Of a stretch of 64,000 nt of DNA, positions 51,743 through 62,600 are shown piece after piece. How positions within the stretch are numbered: the first letter of the stretch is position 1; each line of letters begins with the position of its first letter. Position numbers and translations under genes: made by a program. Under the pieces are notes generated by a model. That model had not been told where the DNA came from and did not search any database. It was given only the letters and a program-made list of their open reading frames with translations. This DNA is from G942493375 sp942493375 (GTDB lineage Bacteria; Armatimonadota; UBA5829), in the NCBI GenBank assembly GCA_942493375.1, contig OW818698.1, forward strand, positions 682,001-746,000, read 5' to 3'.

Positions 51743-52791
51743 AGTTTTTTGACCGCATAAGAATATATCTTGCAGCTCTACTAGCACTCTTTGCGTTAAC
51801 GATTTGGGGGCTGGTGATTGGCTCCAGACCTGTGTCAAATGAGTCAAGACTCGTCAGCGTCACTGTTGACAGGGGTGCGTCTGCGCGTCAGGTTGCTGCA
51901 GTGCTTAAGAAGGCACACCTTATACGGAGCGCTACAGTTTTTGTGTTGACCTGTCGGCTGACTGGAGAAGGCAGCAAGCTGAAACCTGGTGTATATGATG
52001 TATCGAGATCAATGAGCGTGCAGCAGGTCATACACCACCTTGTCTCGGGTGAGACAATTGAGACCAGGTTAACGATCCCTGAAGGTTATACGATCAGACA
52101 AATCGCAGATGAACTGCAAGCCAGGCAGTTTGCTACATCGGAATCCTTTGTCAGGCTGACACTTACACAGGGTTTTCAATTCCCCAACTCCGCATTTCTG
52201 TTCGGCCACAATCTGGAAGGCTATCTGTTCCCGGATACATATCTATTCCAACGCGGAGCAGACATAAACACAATAGTGGAGACAATGCTTAGTACCTTCC
52301 AGCACAAAGTCGTTACCCCTTACAAGGCAGACATAGAGAGAGTTGGCAAAGAACGTTTCGGGCTTGGTCCTGATAAGTTCAATGAAAGCCTTTACAAGGT
52401 GTTGATAATGGCATCTTTAGTTGAAAGAGAAGCCCAGCTGGCCAAAGACCGACCTGTTATTGCGGCTGTGCTTTGGAATAGACTGGATAAGCGCATCAGG
52501 CTTGAAATATGCGCGACTGTCAGTTATGTGCCTGGTGAAAGCAGAGAGAACAAGGGTAAGGTCTACATCGTCGACACGAAAAAAGATGGACCATATAACA
52601 CCTATCGTAACTACGGATTGACCCCCACCCCAATCTGCAACCCCGGCATTGCATCCATCAAAGCAGTCCTGGAACCGGCTAAGGTGGACTATCTCTATTA
52701 TGTTGCCAAGGGTGATGGCGGTCATATATTCTCCCGCACTTACAAGGAACATCTTGCTGCAAAGAATGCAGCAGAGAGATCAGGACAATGA
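51739..52791 (+). CDS. mltG: Endolytic murein transglycosylase MltG (YceG)
   Basis: 350 residues from GTG 51739, four bases inside ruvX. One membrane helix (about 9-28) anchors it, then a LysM-like region and the YceG domain: EGYTIRQIADEL, LEGYLFPDTYLF, SLVEREAQLAKDRPVIAAVLWNRL with catalytic Glu in VERE, and NTYRNYGLTPTPICNPG. It cuts nascent peptidoglycan strands. Genomic linkage to ruvX is common in many bacteria. Confidence 0.95.
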   Translation: MKFFDRIRIYLAALLALFALTIWGLVIGSRPVSNESRLVSVTVDRGASARQVAAVLKKAHLIRSATVFVLTCRLTGEGSKLKPGVYDVSRSMSVQQVIHHLVSGETIETRLTIPEGYTIRQIADELQARQFATSESFVRLTLTQGFQFPNSAFLFGHNLEGYLFPDTYLFQRGADINTIVETMLSTFQHKVVTPYKADIERVGKERFGLGPDKFNESLYKVLIMASLVEREAQLAKDRPVIAAVLWNRLDKRIRLEICATVSYVPGESRENKGKVYIVDTKKDGPYNTYRNYGLTPTPICNPGIASIKAVLEPAKVDYLYYVAKGDGGHIFSRTYKEHLAAKNAAERSGQ

Positions 52792-53318
52792 AAAGCAGCT
52801 TCTGGGAGAATTTCAGGCCGGATATATATGCCGACACACTGAATGACATCGATCTTATAGACTTAAGATCAAAGGGATATGATACGCTGCTGGTGGACAT
52901 GGACAACACCCTGCTGCCCTGGAAAGGTATTCACATACCGGATTCATCCAGAGAATGGGTCCAGAGTGCTGTCGCGCTGGGTTTCGGGGTATGCATCGTA
53001 TCCAACACACACAACCCGCGCAGACTTCGAATTGTCGGGGATGAACTTGGTGTGAAGACCGTATTCCAGGCAGTCAAACCCAGACGCAGAGGGTTCAACA
53101 GTGCAATGCATATGCTTGGCAGTGCAGTTGAGCGCTGCGTTGTTGTAGGGGATCAGATGCTGACCGACATTTGGGGCGGTAGACGCTCCGGTATGCTGAC
53201 TATTCTGGTTACTCCGATGCACAACCACGAATTCATCGGGACGAAGCTGAGCAGACTGGTTGAGCGAGCAATAATGTCCTCTCTTCACCGCAAACCTGTA
53301 TCAAAAAGGGAACTCTGA
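52788..53318 (+). CDS. YqeG-family HAD phosphatase
   Basis: 176 residues, overlapping mltG by four bases. HAD motif I is VDMDNTLLPW (DMDNT), motif II VSNTHNPR, motif III Lys in VFQAVKPRRRGF, motif IV VVGDQMLTDIWGG. This matches the YqeG (phosphatidylglycerophosphatase-like) HAD IIIA group. In cyanobacteria and plants homologues dephosphorylate PGP; here the substrate is uncertain. Confidence 0.93.
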   Translation: MKSSFWENFRPDIYADTLNDIDLIDLRSKGYDTLLVDMDNTLLPWKGIHIPDSSREWVQSAVALGFGVCIVSNTHNPRRLRIVGDELGVKTVFQAVKPRRRGFNSAMHMLGSAVERCVVVGDQMLTDIWGGRRSGMLTILVTPMHNHEFIGTKLSRLVERAIMSSLHRKPVSKREL

Positions 53319-54190
53319 TGGTTATCACCGGCAGGACCAAAGTGCTGGCTGTTATCGGGCATCCAATCGGACACAGCCTATCTCCAGTAATGCACAATGC
53401 AGCTATTGAGGCCCTTGGCCTGGACTATGTTTATGTGCCATTTACAGTCCACCCGGACAGGATTGCTGAAGCAATGAACAGCTTCAGAGTGCTGAATATT
53501 GCCGGAATCAATGCTACAATACCCCACAAAGAGATACTAATCCCCTATCTGGACGAGATCAGCGAAACAGCACTGCTCACAGGTTCGGTCAACACCATTG
53601 TGAACCGTGATGGACATTTGTCCGGTCATTCGACTGATGGGGAAGGATTTCTTCGTTCTGCAGAGGATGAACTGGGGAGTATTGCCGGGTGCAAAGTGCT
53701 GGTGCTGGGTGCCGGCGGAGCGTCCAGGGCGGTTTGTGTGGCATTGAGGCAAGCGGGATGTGATTTGGTTATCGTCAACCGGACACTTGAGCGGGCTAAT
53801 GCGCTGGTAAAGATGCTGCTCGGGTTCCCATCACAAGGTTCGGTCGATGTCATCACCGCGGACTCCCCTGAGCTTCCGGAAATTGCTGATGCATGCGATC
53901 TTATAGTAAATACGACTTCTCTGGGTATGACTCCGCACCCGGATGCTACTCCATTACCGGCTGAACTGATCCAACCTCATCATCGTGTCTATGACCTGAT
54001 ATACACTCCACTGGAGACCAGACTTGTCTCAGAAGCCAGGGCTAAGGGCGCAACTGCTGTCTCCGGTCTGAAAATGCTGGTCTACCAGGGCGCTGTGGCA
54101 TTTGAACTGTGGACTGGAATATATCCCCCTACTGACATAATGCATGATGCACTGATGCAAGCGATACTCGGTCGGGAATCAGACAAATAG
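53318..54190 (+). CDS. aroE: Shikimate dehydrogenase
   Basis: 290 residues, one base overlap with the yqeG-like gene (TGATG). Shikimate-binding GHPIGHSLSPVMHN, catalytic Lys in NATIPHKE, NADP loop LGAGGASRAV, NTTSLGMTPHPDA, and the terminal GLKMLVYQGAVAFELW are all present. It reduces 3-dehydroshikimate in aromatic amino acid synthesis. Last gene of the overlapping housekeeping operon. Confidence 0.97.
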   Translation: MVITGRTKVLAVIGHPIGHSLSPVMHNAAIEALGLDYVYVPFTVHPDRIAEAMNSFRVLNIAGINATIPHKEILIPYLDEISETALLTGSVNTIVNRDGHLSGHSTDGEGFLRSAEDELGSIAGCKVLVLGAGGASRAVCVALRQAGCDLVIVNRTLERANALVKMLLGFPSQGSVDVITADSPELPEIADACDLIVNTTSLGMTPHPDATPLPAELIQPHHRVYDLIYTPLETRLVSEARAKGATAVSGLKMLVYQGAVAFELWTGIYPPTDIMHDALMQAILGRESDK

Positions 54191-54296
54191 TCTCGCTCTT
54201 TTTCTACCGCTAATATTCACACATTAATGAAGGTAAATCCTTGTACAAATAGAACATTGGATATAACAATCCTTTTGCTGTACGAGGGTGACTCAT

Positions 54297-57290
54297 ATGC
54301 TTAGCTTTAAATGCATCCTTTCGATTTTACTGATGACAGTTCTTGTGGAGGTATGCACTTTGCCTGCTTGTTCTGCGGACTATAATCCCCATATCGTGAA
54401 TAGATCTGATTTTGGTTTGAACACTGGGTGGCGCGGGTTCCTCGCTGATGGTTCGAAGACCCGTTATGATACTGACTGGGCAAGCTGGTCTCGCACGACA
54501 CCCGGCGGTTTTATTACTGACTATACACTCACATTCAATGGTAAGCCCACAGGTAAGCTGGTTTCATTGGAGCAGGGATATCTGGCGTTCCATCCTATAA
54601 GCATTAAGCCAAAGTGGGATTTCATTGAGTTTGCATTGCATAATACAGTTGCCAATAAAGGAGTGGTCCAGTTCCGGCTTTATTACGGAATGGGAGACCC
54701 GGAGATTTTCTGGACAGCTGCACGGGGCAGACATGGCTGGTTCCGTTATGATATCCCCCTTAACTTCACCGGCTGGAAGACTTTTCGTTTGCGGCGGGAA
54801 AACTTCCGGGCATACGGCGGACCGATTATGTGGCTGGACGAACAGCTGATGGGTATCGGGGTGCATGTTGAACGAACTCCGAAAACTGCCACAATGATCA
54901 ATCTGGCTGCTGTCAGACTAAGCCAAAGTCCTGTATCGATATCTGTTAAGCGTGATCTTCTACTTACCAAGACTGACCCGGTGACTTTCGAATTGACGGT
55001 AAACAATGTGGAAGCCACTCCGCGCGGACTGAATATCAGTGTATCTACTGAAGAATTCGCTTATGGAAAGACACTGAAACCTTTTGCATATCAGCTATCA
55101 AATAGAAAACTGTCGGTCCTTCCGAAAGGCAGTTCTACATTTACACTAACTGCAACTCCCAAACCCACTGCAAAACCCGGTGATGCCGTGACATATATAG
55201 TCACAGTTAAGGACCCTGGCAATCCGCCTGCTGAAGATGTTATTCGTCTGAGCGCTGTTGTTCAACTCCCCCATCCTGTAACATTGAGCCAGGATGCTGC
55301 GAAGAAGAACGGTGATTCTTCATATTATCCCAGACCAAAATTGTCTGATGCGACTGATGTGATGTACTGGATGTACAGGTGTGCCATTGCATACAATCTT
55401 GGGAATGAAAAGGCTGGACAGGAACTGGCTGATACATTCCGATTGATGGGTGATCCGGTTAATGGGTATCGGGCTCTGTGTATAAATGACTTCGCTGCTC
55501 TCTCGGGCCAACCCAACAGCGAACCTCCAATGGCTAAGATGAAGACCTGGCTCAATGCATTTCACTGGATGCCCCCAATTGCTGTCGGACAGGCATATGA
55601 TTTGATATATGATTCGAAACTGCTCAGTGCTGAAGACAAAGTGCGTGTAGAGGACAACTTCCTGCGTCCTCTGGCCTGGGAGCATACAAATGCATATTTG
55701 AATTCCTGTGCAAACGGCGGCGAGGAAAGAGTGGCATCACTGCTATCGATTGGCCTTGCTATGCAGGATACTGACTTGATTAGATACGCAATCGATGGAG
55801 AAAACGGCTGGAAACATCATATAGGTCATGATATGCTGAGCGGTGTGACGATGGAGGGGACATTGTCCTATATGTTCGCTATCACCTGGCCGGTGTTGGG
55901 GATGTCAGCTGATATGGCCGGGTATTCGGGAATAGACCTGTTCCGTATGAAGTGTCCGGTCATAGCCGACCGCAACCATACATATGAAACAGACGTTGAG
56001 ACTCCATCATTCAACAGCGTCTGGCAGCACGATACTGTTGCTGAAGGTAAAACCCGCACATATATGGACAGCCTTTACAGTATGGTTGATGTCGCCTATC
56101 CTAACTGGCACTTCCCAAGCTTAAATGACACAGCGGAAGGTGTCTTTTTGCAGACTCCTTCTGTCCTGTTCCAGAACCCAGTATGCCGGGATGAGGTTAA
56201 TGCCTATTTCAAGGGTGCAGAGACTGAGATCCCAAGTGATGCACGCTTGATGCTTATTAAGAAAGCAGATGACATCAAGCGACCGAGTGTCAACCTTTCG
56301 GCTATCGGCTGGGCTTTGATGAAAAACAATGATGGTAACAGACTGGATGATCAGTATCTGCTGATGGATTATGGTCCCCACGGCGGAGCTCACGGGCACA
56401 AGGACAAGCTGGCATTCACTTTCTGGCGTTATGGGAAAGAACTTGCACCGGACTTGCCTATATCTGATCTAGAGACTCCTGAGTGGAGCGGATATTTCGG
56501 ACAAAGTGCTGCACACAATACTATTATCATCGATGAGTCCGCCCAGCTTCCGAGCACCGGCGAAAAGTGCCTGACATTCGCAACCTCATCCGGGATTCAA
56601 ATGACAGAGCTGGAAGCAATTAGCGCATATGCAGATAAGGATGCTAGAGTCAGAAGAATTGCATTGATGACCCGGGATTACCTGCTTATTTATGATCGTG
56701 TGACCAGTGCTAAACCTCACACGATTGATCTGCTGATACACGGGACAGGCAAAGATGGTCAGTTGACTACAACCATACCTTTACCGAACAACACAAGGAA
56801 ACTCGGTACAATGGATGGTTATCAGTATGTGGATGTTCTTAGGGAAGGTGCTGCTGGCGGTCAGTGGGGAGCTGACTGGGATGTTGGTGACAATATCGGA
56901 CTGCGGCTGGTCTCTCTTGATGGAAGCGAGACAAAGCTAATCGCTGCCAGGGGTCCGGTCGGATATCGCAGAGGTCACAAACCCGAGCGTGGAAAACAGC
57001 CAGAGTGGTATGGCCCGGATGAGCTTCTACCGGATGCATTATTGATCTCCCGCAGGACTGCTCAGCCTGGGACAACTCGATTTATCAACCTGTTGGAAGG
57101 CTATCAAAACCAGTCAAAAGTGGTATCAGCTGTTGCAGAAGGCAATATGATTACTGTTAAGCTGGCAGATGGGGCTGAGGAGACGATCAACCTGGAAGGT
57201 GGAGATATGGCAGGTAAGCCTACCAAATGCAGGTTTGTGCGGAGAGAAAATGGAAAGATTACGGAATCGACTGTGTTTAATGGTAAGTAG
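54297..57290 (+). CDS. Secreted heparinase II/III-like polysaccharide lyase
   Basis: 997 residues from ATG 54297, six bases after GAGGGTG; an upstream in-frame GTG overlaps that site. The signal peptide ends near PACSA. A beta jelly roll (about 30-210) and a second beta-sandwich (about 215-320) precede an alpha/alpha toroid (about 330-640). The beta-sandwich of the heparinase II/III family follows, with GPHGGAHGHKDKLAF near residue 700 and AAHNTIIID. Such lyases cleave uronic-acid polymers (alginate, heparin-like, rhamnogalacturonan-like). The His/Tyr catalytic pair cannot be fixed by eye. It starts a plus-strand pair with the GH127-like gene. Confidence 0.75.
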   Translation: MLSFKCILSILLMTVLVEVCTLPACSADYNPHIVNRSDFGLNTGWRGFLADGSKTRYDTDWASWSRTTPGGFITDYTLTFNGKPTGKLVSLEQGYLAFHPISIKPKWDFIEFALHNTVANKGVVQFRLYYGMGDPEIFWTAARGRHGWFRYDIPLNFTGWKTFRLRRENFRAYGGPIMWLDEQLMGIGVHVERTPKTATMINLAAVRLSQSPVSISVKRDLLLTKTDPVTFELTVNNVEATPRGLNISVSTEEFAYGKTLKPFAYQLSNRKLSVLPKGSSTFTLTATPKPTAKPGDAVTYIVTVKDPGNPPAEDVIRLSAVVQLPHPVTLSQDAAKKNGDSSYYPRPKLSDATDVMYWMYRCAIAYNLGNEKAGQELADTFRLMGDPVNGYRALCINDFAALSGQPNSEPPMAKMKTWLNAFHWMPPIAVGQAYDLIYDSKLLSAEDKVRVEDNFLRPLAWEHTNAYLNSCANGGEERVASLLSIGLAMQDTDLIRYAIDGENGWKHHIGHDMLSGVTMEGTLSYMFAITWPVLGMSADMAGYSGIDLFRMKCPVIADRNHTYETDVETPSFNSVWQHDTVAEGKTRTYMDSLYSMVDVAYPNWHFPSLNDTAEGVFLQTPSVLFQNPVCRDEVNAYFKGAETEIPSDARLMLIKKADDIKRPSVNLSAIGWALMKNNDGNRLDDQYLLMDYGPHGGAHGHKDKLAFTFWRYGKELAPDLPISDLETPEWSGYFGQSAAHNTIIIDESAQLPSTGEKCLTFATSSGIQMTELEAISAYADKDARVRRIALMTRDYLLIYDRVTSAKPHTIDLLIHGTGKDGQLTTTIPLPNNTRKLGTMDGYQYVDVLREGAAGGQWGADWDVGDNIGLRLVSLDGSETKLIAARGPVGYRRGHKPERGKQPEWYGPDELLPDALLISRRTAQPGTTRFINLLEGYQNQSKVVSAVAEGNMITVKLADGAEETINLEGGDMAGKPTKCRFVRRENGKITESTVFNGK

Positions 57291-57330
57291 GGAAGAGGGT
57301 ATGAGTTCGGCATAACGTGAGCAAATTTCC

Positions 57331-57590
57331 GACCGTCCTTCGATACGCTACGCTACTCAGGACTAACGGAGATTTATTGCAATTTATAGAAATCATACTG
57401 GAATCTTAAGGGGTTCATACGATTGGCTAAATATAATATCTTTCCCTGAAAGATTGTGCGGAACTGACCGTCCTTCGATACGCTGTGCTACTCAGGACTA
57501 ACGGAGATTTATTGCAATTTATAGAAAATTATACTGTTACTGGAAGAGGTAAATGGGCTTGTCTAAATACGATATCATACCTGGTTTTAT
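57331..57590. repeat. Imperfect tandem duplication (~135 bp) reaching into gene start
   Basis: GACCGTCCTTCGATACGCT at 57331 recurs at 57466, followed in both by CTACTCAGGACTAACGGAG, ATTTATTGCAATTTATAG and later a GGCTAAATA / GTCTAAATA stretch. The second copy contains the ribosome site and first codons of the GH127-like gene; the first copy lacks an ATG at that point. The repeat core is the same family as at 3635. Confidence 0.75.
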
Positions 57591-59343
57591 GGGAAAGCAT
57601 TCCAATATTAAATTCGAAGAAGGTTGTGGATCTTCTGCTGATGATTTTGATCCTGTAGTTATGGCCCGGTGGTGTCAGAATTATCTGGCTAACGACCCAG
57701 TGAAGCAACCGGACTGGCAGTGTCGGTTCAGTCTGTGGGCGCTGCATATGCCGGTATTCGATCCCTGGCCTTATTGTGCTTCCTCTGATTTGAAGTTCCA
57801 TGAGATCGGGATGATCGACCCTATTACTGCAGGCGATACCGACAGCCGAATGGACTATGCTTACGTTTACATGCGTGAAATGGCTGGCAGTTATGATGCA
57901 GTCCAGCAGGCTGAGGACGGTGTTCGGGAAAGAGTGCTTGGTTATATCGGAGAAGACAATCTCAGCTATGTGCCGGGACCTATAGGAACTGGATTCAGAT
58001 CGGAAGATAATAGTCCGCGGGTGGTGGTCTGGACTACCGCCAAAGCATTGTTGACTCAATCAGAGTTATTCAGACTGACCGGGGATGCTGAGCACCAGAA
58101 ACTGGCACATAAGCTGTTCATCGCACTAAAGCAACTGGCGAGTTGGGACACCGGCAGGGCTTTCTATGCCGGAGGAACCTGGCGTAATGGAGAGTGGACT
58201 GTTCCGGATCCTCCCGGGCCATATCACTATGTAATCTCCCCTCTTGTCCGATACTGGGAGATTACTGGTGATGACGAAGCACTGAACTTTGCCTGTGCAT
58301 TTGCTGATGGTATGATGGCGGACCTTCAGCCTGGACTTGAGACTGCTGCGGTGCAGCCGGATGGCTCATTTGTAGCTCACATGCACTGCCAGATGCACGC
58401 AGTCAGTGGAGTTGCGTATCTTGGAGCTGTAACAGGTGATCCACGCTATATCGAATGGACCAGGCGGGTTTATGAATATATCAGGGGTATGGGATCTGAT
58501 TACGGTTGGTTCCCTGAAGCAATTGACCAGCACAGTATTGTCCATAAGCGCCACACCGAGATTTGCCTTGTTGCAGATATGATCTGCACTGCAGTCTGGC
58601 TGGGAGACGCAGGTTATCCGGAGTATTTCGATCACGCTGAAAGATACGCAAGGAACCTGCTCCGGTATTCCCAGTTCTTTGTCACTCCTGGGCTGGAGGC
58701 ATTGTATCGCAGAATCCATTCAGATCAGCCTGCCGAAAAAGTTGAGGAGCAATTGGCTTTTCTCCAGAAGATACAGGGAGGATTCGTTGCTTCTCCGACT
58801 CCGAATGATCTTGTGGATGAAGATATCGAACACCACGGGACTGCCGGCAATCCTCCGATGCTGCTGGACCTTATGGGATGCTGCCCTCCGGAAGGAATGC
58901 GCGCACTGCACGCGGTCTGGGAGAATGCAATCACTTTGAAAGAAGATGGAATCTACATAAACATGGCGATACCGTGTAAACATGAATCTGCAGAGGTGCG
59001 AACATATTCACCTGAGGCAGGTCTGCTGACAGTGATTGCCGGGAATGAATGCGATTATTTCCTGCGACCACCGAAATGGGCTCCGCGCAAGCAGGTTATG
59101 GTTTACAGAAACAGCAGCGAGGTTGAATCTGTTTGGGTTGGGGATTATATCAAAGTTGAGAATGCAGTGAAAGGTGAGGAGATAAGCATACGTTACCCGG
59201 TTGTCAGTTTTACACAAGAAATTGAGCTGGATGCTGGAGTAAATTCGGGAAGTTATCAGGTGTGTTGGATGGGTAACACTGTGATGGGGCTTGAGCCTGA
59301 TGGGAAGTATCTGCCGTTGTTTAAGGTAAAAATCGATGCTTGA
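57553..59343 (+). CDS. GH127-like beta-L-arabinofuranosidase
   Basis: 596 residues. GAGGT lies three to four bases before the ATG. It has no signal peptide, so it is cytoplasmic. An (alpha/alpha)6 barrel is indicated by repeated helices. The unusual zinc-cysteine catalytic site of GH127/GH146 is visible: Glu-x-Cys in HTEICLV (E336, C338) and the Cys pair in LMGCCPPEG (C443, C444), the last Cys expected as nucleophile. A C-terminal beta-sandwich starts near 470. The family call is strong, the exact sugar (arabinofuranose) inferred. Confidence 0.85.
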   Translation: MGLSKYDIIPGFMGKHSNIKFEEGCGSSADDFDPVVMARWCQNYLANDPVKQPDWQCRFSLWALHMPVFDPWPYCASSDLKFHEIGMIDPITAGDTDSRMDYAYVYMREMAGSYDAVQQAEDGVRERVLGYIGEDNLSYVPGPIGTGFRSEDNSPRVVVWTTAKALLTQSELFRLTGDAEHQKLAHKLFIALKQLASWDTGRAFYAGGTWRNGEWTVPDPPGPYHYVISPLVRYWEITGDDEALNFACAFADGMMADLQPGLETAAVQPDGSFVAHMHCQMHAVSGVAYLGAVTGDPRYIEWTRRVYEYIRGMGSDYGWFPEAIDQHSIVHKRHTEICLVADMICTAVWLGDAGYPEYFDHAERYARNLLRYSQFFVTPGLEALYRRIHSDQPAEKVEEQLAFLQKIQGGFVASPTPNDLVDEDIEHHGTAGNPPMLLDLMGCCPPEGMRALHAVWENAITLKEDGIYINMAIPCKHESAEVRTYSPEAGLLTVIAGNECDYFLRPPKWAPRKQVMVYRNSSEVESVWVGDYIKVENAVKGEEISIRYPVVSFTQEIELDAGVNSGSYQVCWMGNTVMGLEPDGKYLPLFKVKIDA

Positions 59344-59367
59344 GGAGGGTTAATGCTGTGTGTCACA

Positions 59368-59592
59368 TCCCCCCTACCCCCCTTCAAAGGGGGAATTAGG
59401 TTGAGTCTTCGGCATAGCGGGTGCATCGGCATCGACGCTACGGGACGGCGGGTTGTGGAATTTGAAAGTTTTATGTCCCTTCGCTCTGATACCGATGCAT
59501 TTATATATGGGTGAATTGGGATTGTTCCCCGGTTTGTAATTGTGCGGAAGGGAATCAATCCCCCTACCCCCCTTCTCCAAGGGGGAATCAGG
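59368..59592. repeat. Composite repeat element (copy B)
   Basis: Order: C-rich hairpin (59368-59400), GGTTGAGTCTTCGGCAT, inverted repeat GTGCATCGG (59421) / CCGATGCAT (59492-59500), spacer, second C-rich hairpin CCCCCTACCCCCCTTC...AAGGGGGAA (59562-59592). Same parts and order as copy A at 48760. It lies between convergent genes. Confidence 0.75.
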
Positions 59593-59654
59593 TGGTGCAT
59601 TCTAACCACTATTTTACGGTCCGGAAGCGAGAATGACATGGGAAATATCTTCTC

Positions 59655-62600
59655 TTACTTCCCCGGGACCAGCATTCTGAAGTTGCGTTTTCTTAGTGGG
59701 AGTTTCCAGGCTGCTTTTTCGTCTTTCAGGTTGTAGAAATAGCCGCTGCTGTAGTAGTCTTTGATGCCTGGGAACTCACGCGTTGTCAGGCCCAGTTTGT
59801 CGGGGCGGAGGTGGATAGTTACCTCGGTGTCTGTGTCGCTGTTGTTGAACAGTACCAGCATAACCTTATCTGCGCGCTTGAATATTGAGCAGACCACGGC
59901 TTGGACTCCATTTGAATCGATGGTTATGTATTCGGCGATTTTCTTGTCCCAGTAGGGGATGAACTTCACTTTATCGTCCCATCCGAACTTTTGCTGGGCT
60001 GCCCAGGTGTCGTAGAGAGGCTTGGGGTTCATCCAGGCAGGCCACATCTGGGAATCGTGGAGTGTAAAAAGACCTACCAGGTGCTCTATATTTGCAATAG
60101 CCTCAGGGGAGTCTTGATGATATTTCTCCCCTGCCCCTGGCACAAAAGCCGGAAGGAAAGCTGTCAGAGGCCCCCAGGTCGATGACATATACTCTGCACG
60201 CATTTTGTCCAGAGTTAAGAAGTCACAGTAACCGTTGTCTTTACCCTTTGCTGCAATCTGTCTCTGGATATCCTGATTGAACAGTTCTCCATCGATCATG
60301 ACATCGCAGAATGCATCCATTGGGGGCAGATTACGTCCGGACATGTGCATACCTATGATTGATGTGGGATCATTCTCTTTCAGGATCACATAGGTTCGTT
60401 TCATAAACTCCCGTACAGCCCGGATCGGCCATATTGCCTGGACTTCACCATTATCGTCAACCCAACCGCAGCCGTGTTCCTGGTTGGAGCATGGTTCAGG
60501 TCCGGTAAGGTCAAAGTAGTAGCCTTTGATATCGGCTTGCTTTACTGACTGTTTCAGATGTGACATATAGAAATCGGTAAAACTGGATTTTACGCAGACA
60601 GGAGCTGAGCCTATCTGGGTCCAGTCAGGATTCTTGTCCTTTTTGATTGTTTCGAAGATTGTATCGAAGTCGACCTGGGTTGATGGGGTCATGCGCCATT
60701 CTTCATAGAAGTATCTATACTCAGGTGGTATGGGAGATGTGCGCATTATCTGGGCGTATAAGCAGGAGCGGGTGCCTTCTGATTCTCTCCTCTTTAGCAG
60801 AGGTTTCCATTCAGGATTGACTACGGGATAATTTAGATACTGAGACCATCTGGGATTCCACATCAGAATCCATGGCTTGGCATCGATATTTGGCTGTTCC
60901 TGTTTGGGATGCTCATAGCTTGTAAGCCTCCACTGCCTCCAGCCTTTGGGTTTGGGACGAACCGGAGTTGCTTGAATACCAAAGCCCAGCTTTATGGGCT
61001 TATTAATTGATACAAGAGTGTCTATGATATTGAACCGGGTAATTGCTTCGGTGCCTGGCTTTGAGCCATTTAACACTTGGATTGTCTGCTGGGGTTTGGT
61101 GATTTTCCAGCCCTGCTGAGATTCGGTGACCCACTCGATACCACCGTCCTCGCAACCGACCCAGAAGAAATTCGTAAACTGCGAATTATACTCACCAACC
61201 TTGAGCGCTCCCCCGGTGTTGGGACCGTTGTAGACAAGTGTCGCATATTCGGAGGTAAATGGGATATCGAATGCCAGGGATTCAACTGGTAGGGTTGCTT
61301 TGTTGTTGATACTGATATCGAACCAGATGAAACCATCATATTCGATAGTAGTCTTCATATTGATTTGGGCATAGTCCAGCATGCATTTTGAAACCAATAT
61401 GACCCGAGTATCTGAACTCTTTGTGACTGTAGTGTCTCCGCTCTGCAAGATTGTTTTGTTACCATTAAGACTCAAGACAAGTCGAATGGGAGATGAGAGC
61501 AATGACTTTCCCTGAGTTATTATCTGTGATGGAAACAGGCTTCCATTGAACTCATACGTGCGTCCCCAGCAGCTTATTTTGACCAGTTTGCTACCGGTCT
61601 TCAGAACTTTCAGAGGGGTAAATGGCGATGGGACTTTGGCGGATATTCCGGCTTTGTTATTGAGCCATGCAGGGGGTGTCTTCTTTTCAAATTTTAGAAT
61701 CTTTTCGCCGAGTTTGCGGTCTGGTGTCGATAATGAGGCTACAACTTCATACGATCCTGGAACCAGATCAGTAAGGTCAACCGACACCTGCTGCCTGGTC
61801 TGGGTAAATTGTTCAGACTGGAGATGCTTCAGAGCCTTTTTGGAACCTGGAATACGGATGGTTACATCAGTAAAGAATGACTTATCCGTTGGACGAGTGC
61901 CTGCTCCGGTCCGGTCTATATCAACTACCATGCGATTTTTGGATGGTAGCAGATGCAGGCTGGGCATGAATATTGGTCTGAATACGAACGGGAACTGCCT
62001 CAGATATAGACTCTTGCCGGTCGAATCCCTACACTCAACTATTAATGTCGAAGCTGTCTGCTCTGCAACTGCTGACTGAAGCTTGAAACTCTTCGATGCT
62101 CCCGGTTCAAGTTTCAGAGTGGTAGTTTCGTTGATCTCTTTGCCCGGAGTCTGGGCGGTCAGAGTCACACTGGCCTCGGAACTTCCGGGGTTGCTAACAG
62201 TGCCATCCAGCACCATCTGACCCTGATCCGGTTGACCGATGCTGTTAATCTGAACGATCGGTGTCTGGGTTGAAAACACCAGGTCAGCCATACCAGTTGC
62301 CAATTTACCGGTTTGATTTGCAAGTGTTTTCCAGTTCTGAACAAGGTTAAAATGCCAGGTTGAACCATTTGCAGGTGTAGACACTCCCAAGCCAGAAAAT
62401 GGAATGGCGGCTTCCAGAATCCAATTGTTCTTATCAGCAACGCTCTTTATAGTTGCGCTGGATGTCCATTCTTTCTGACCATCTTTAGAATCAAACACAC
62501 TTCCGATTGAATTGATCACCCATCTGTAAGTATGCTGCGTATTGCCTTCCTGGGGTAAGAGGAGGATCTCGAAACTGTCATCCAGCCAGATATCTCCATC

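Noticed and set aside
54241..54267. TTGTAC...TATAAC promoter before the heparinase-like gene
   Set aside because: The spacer is only 15 bases and the boxes are weak; not enough to list as a feature.
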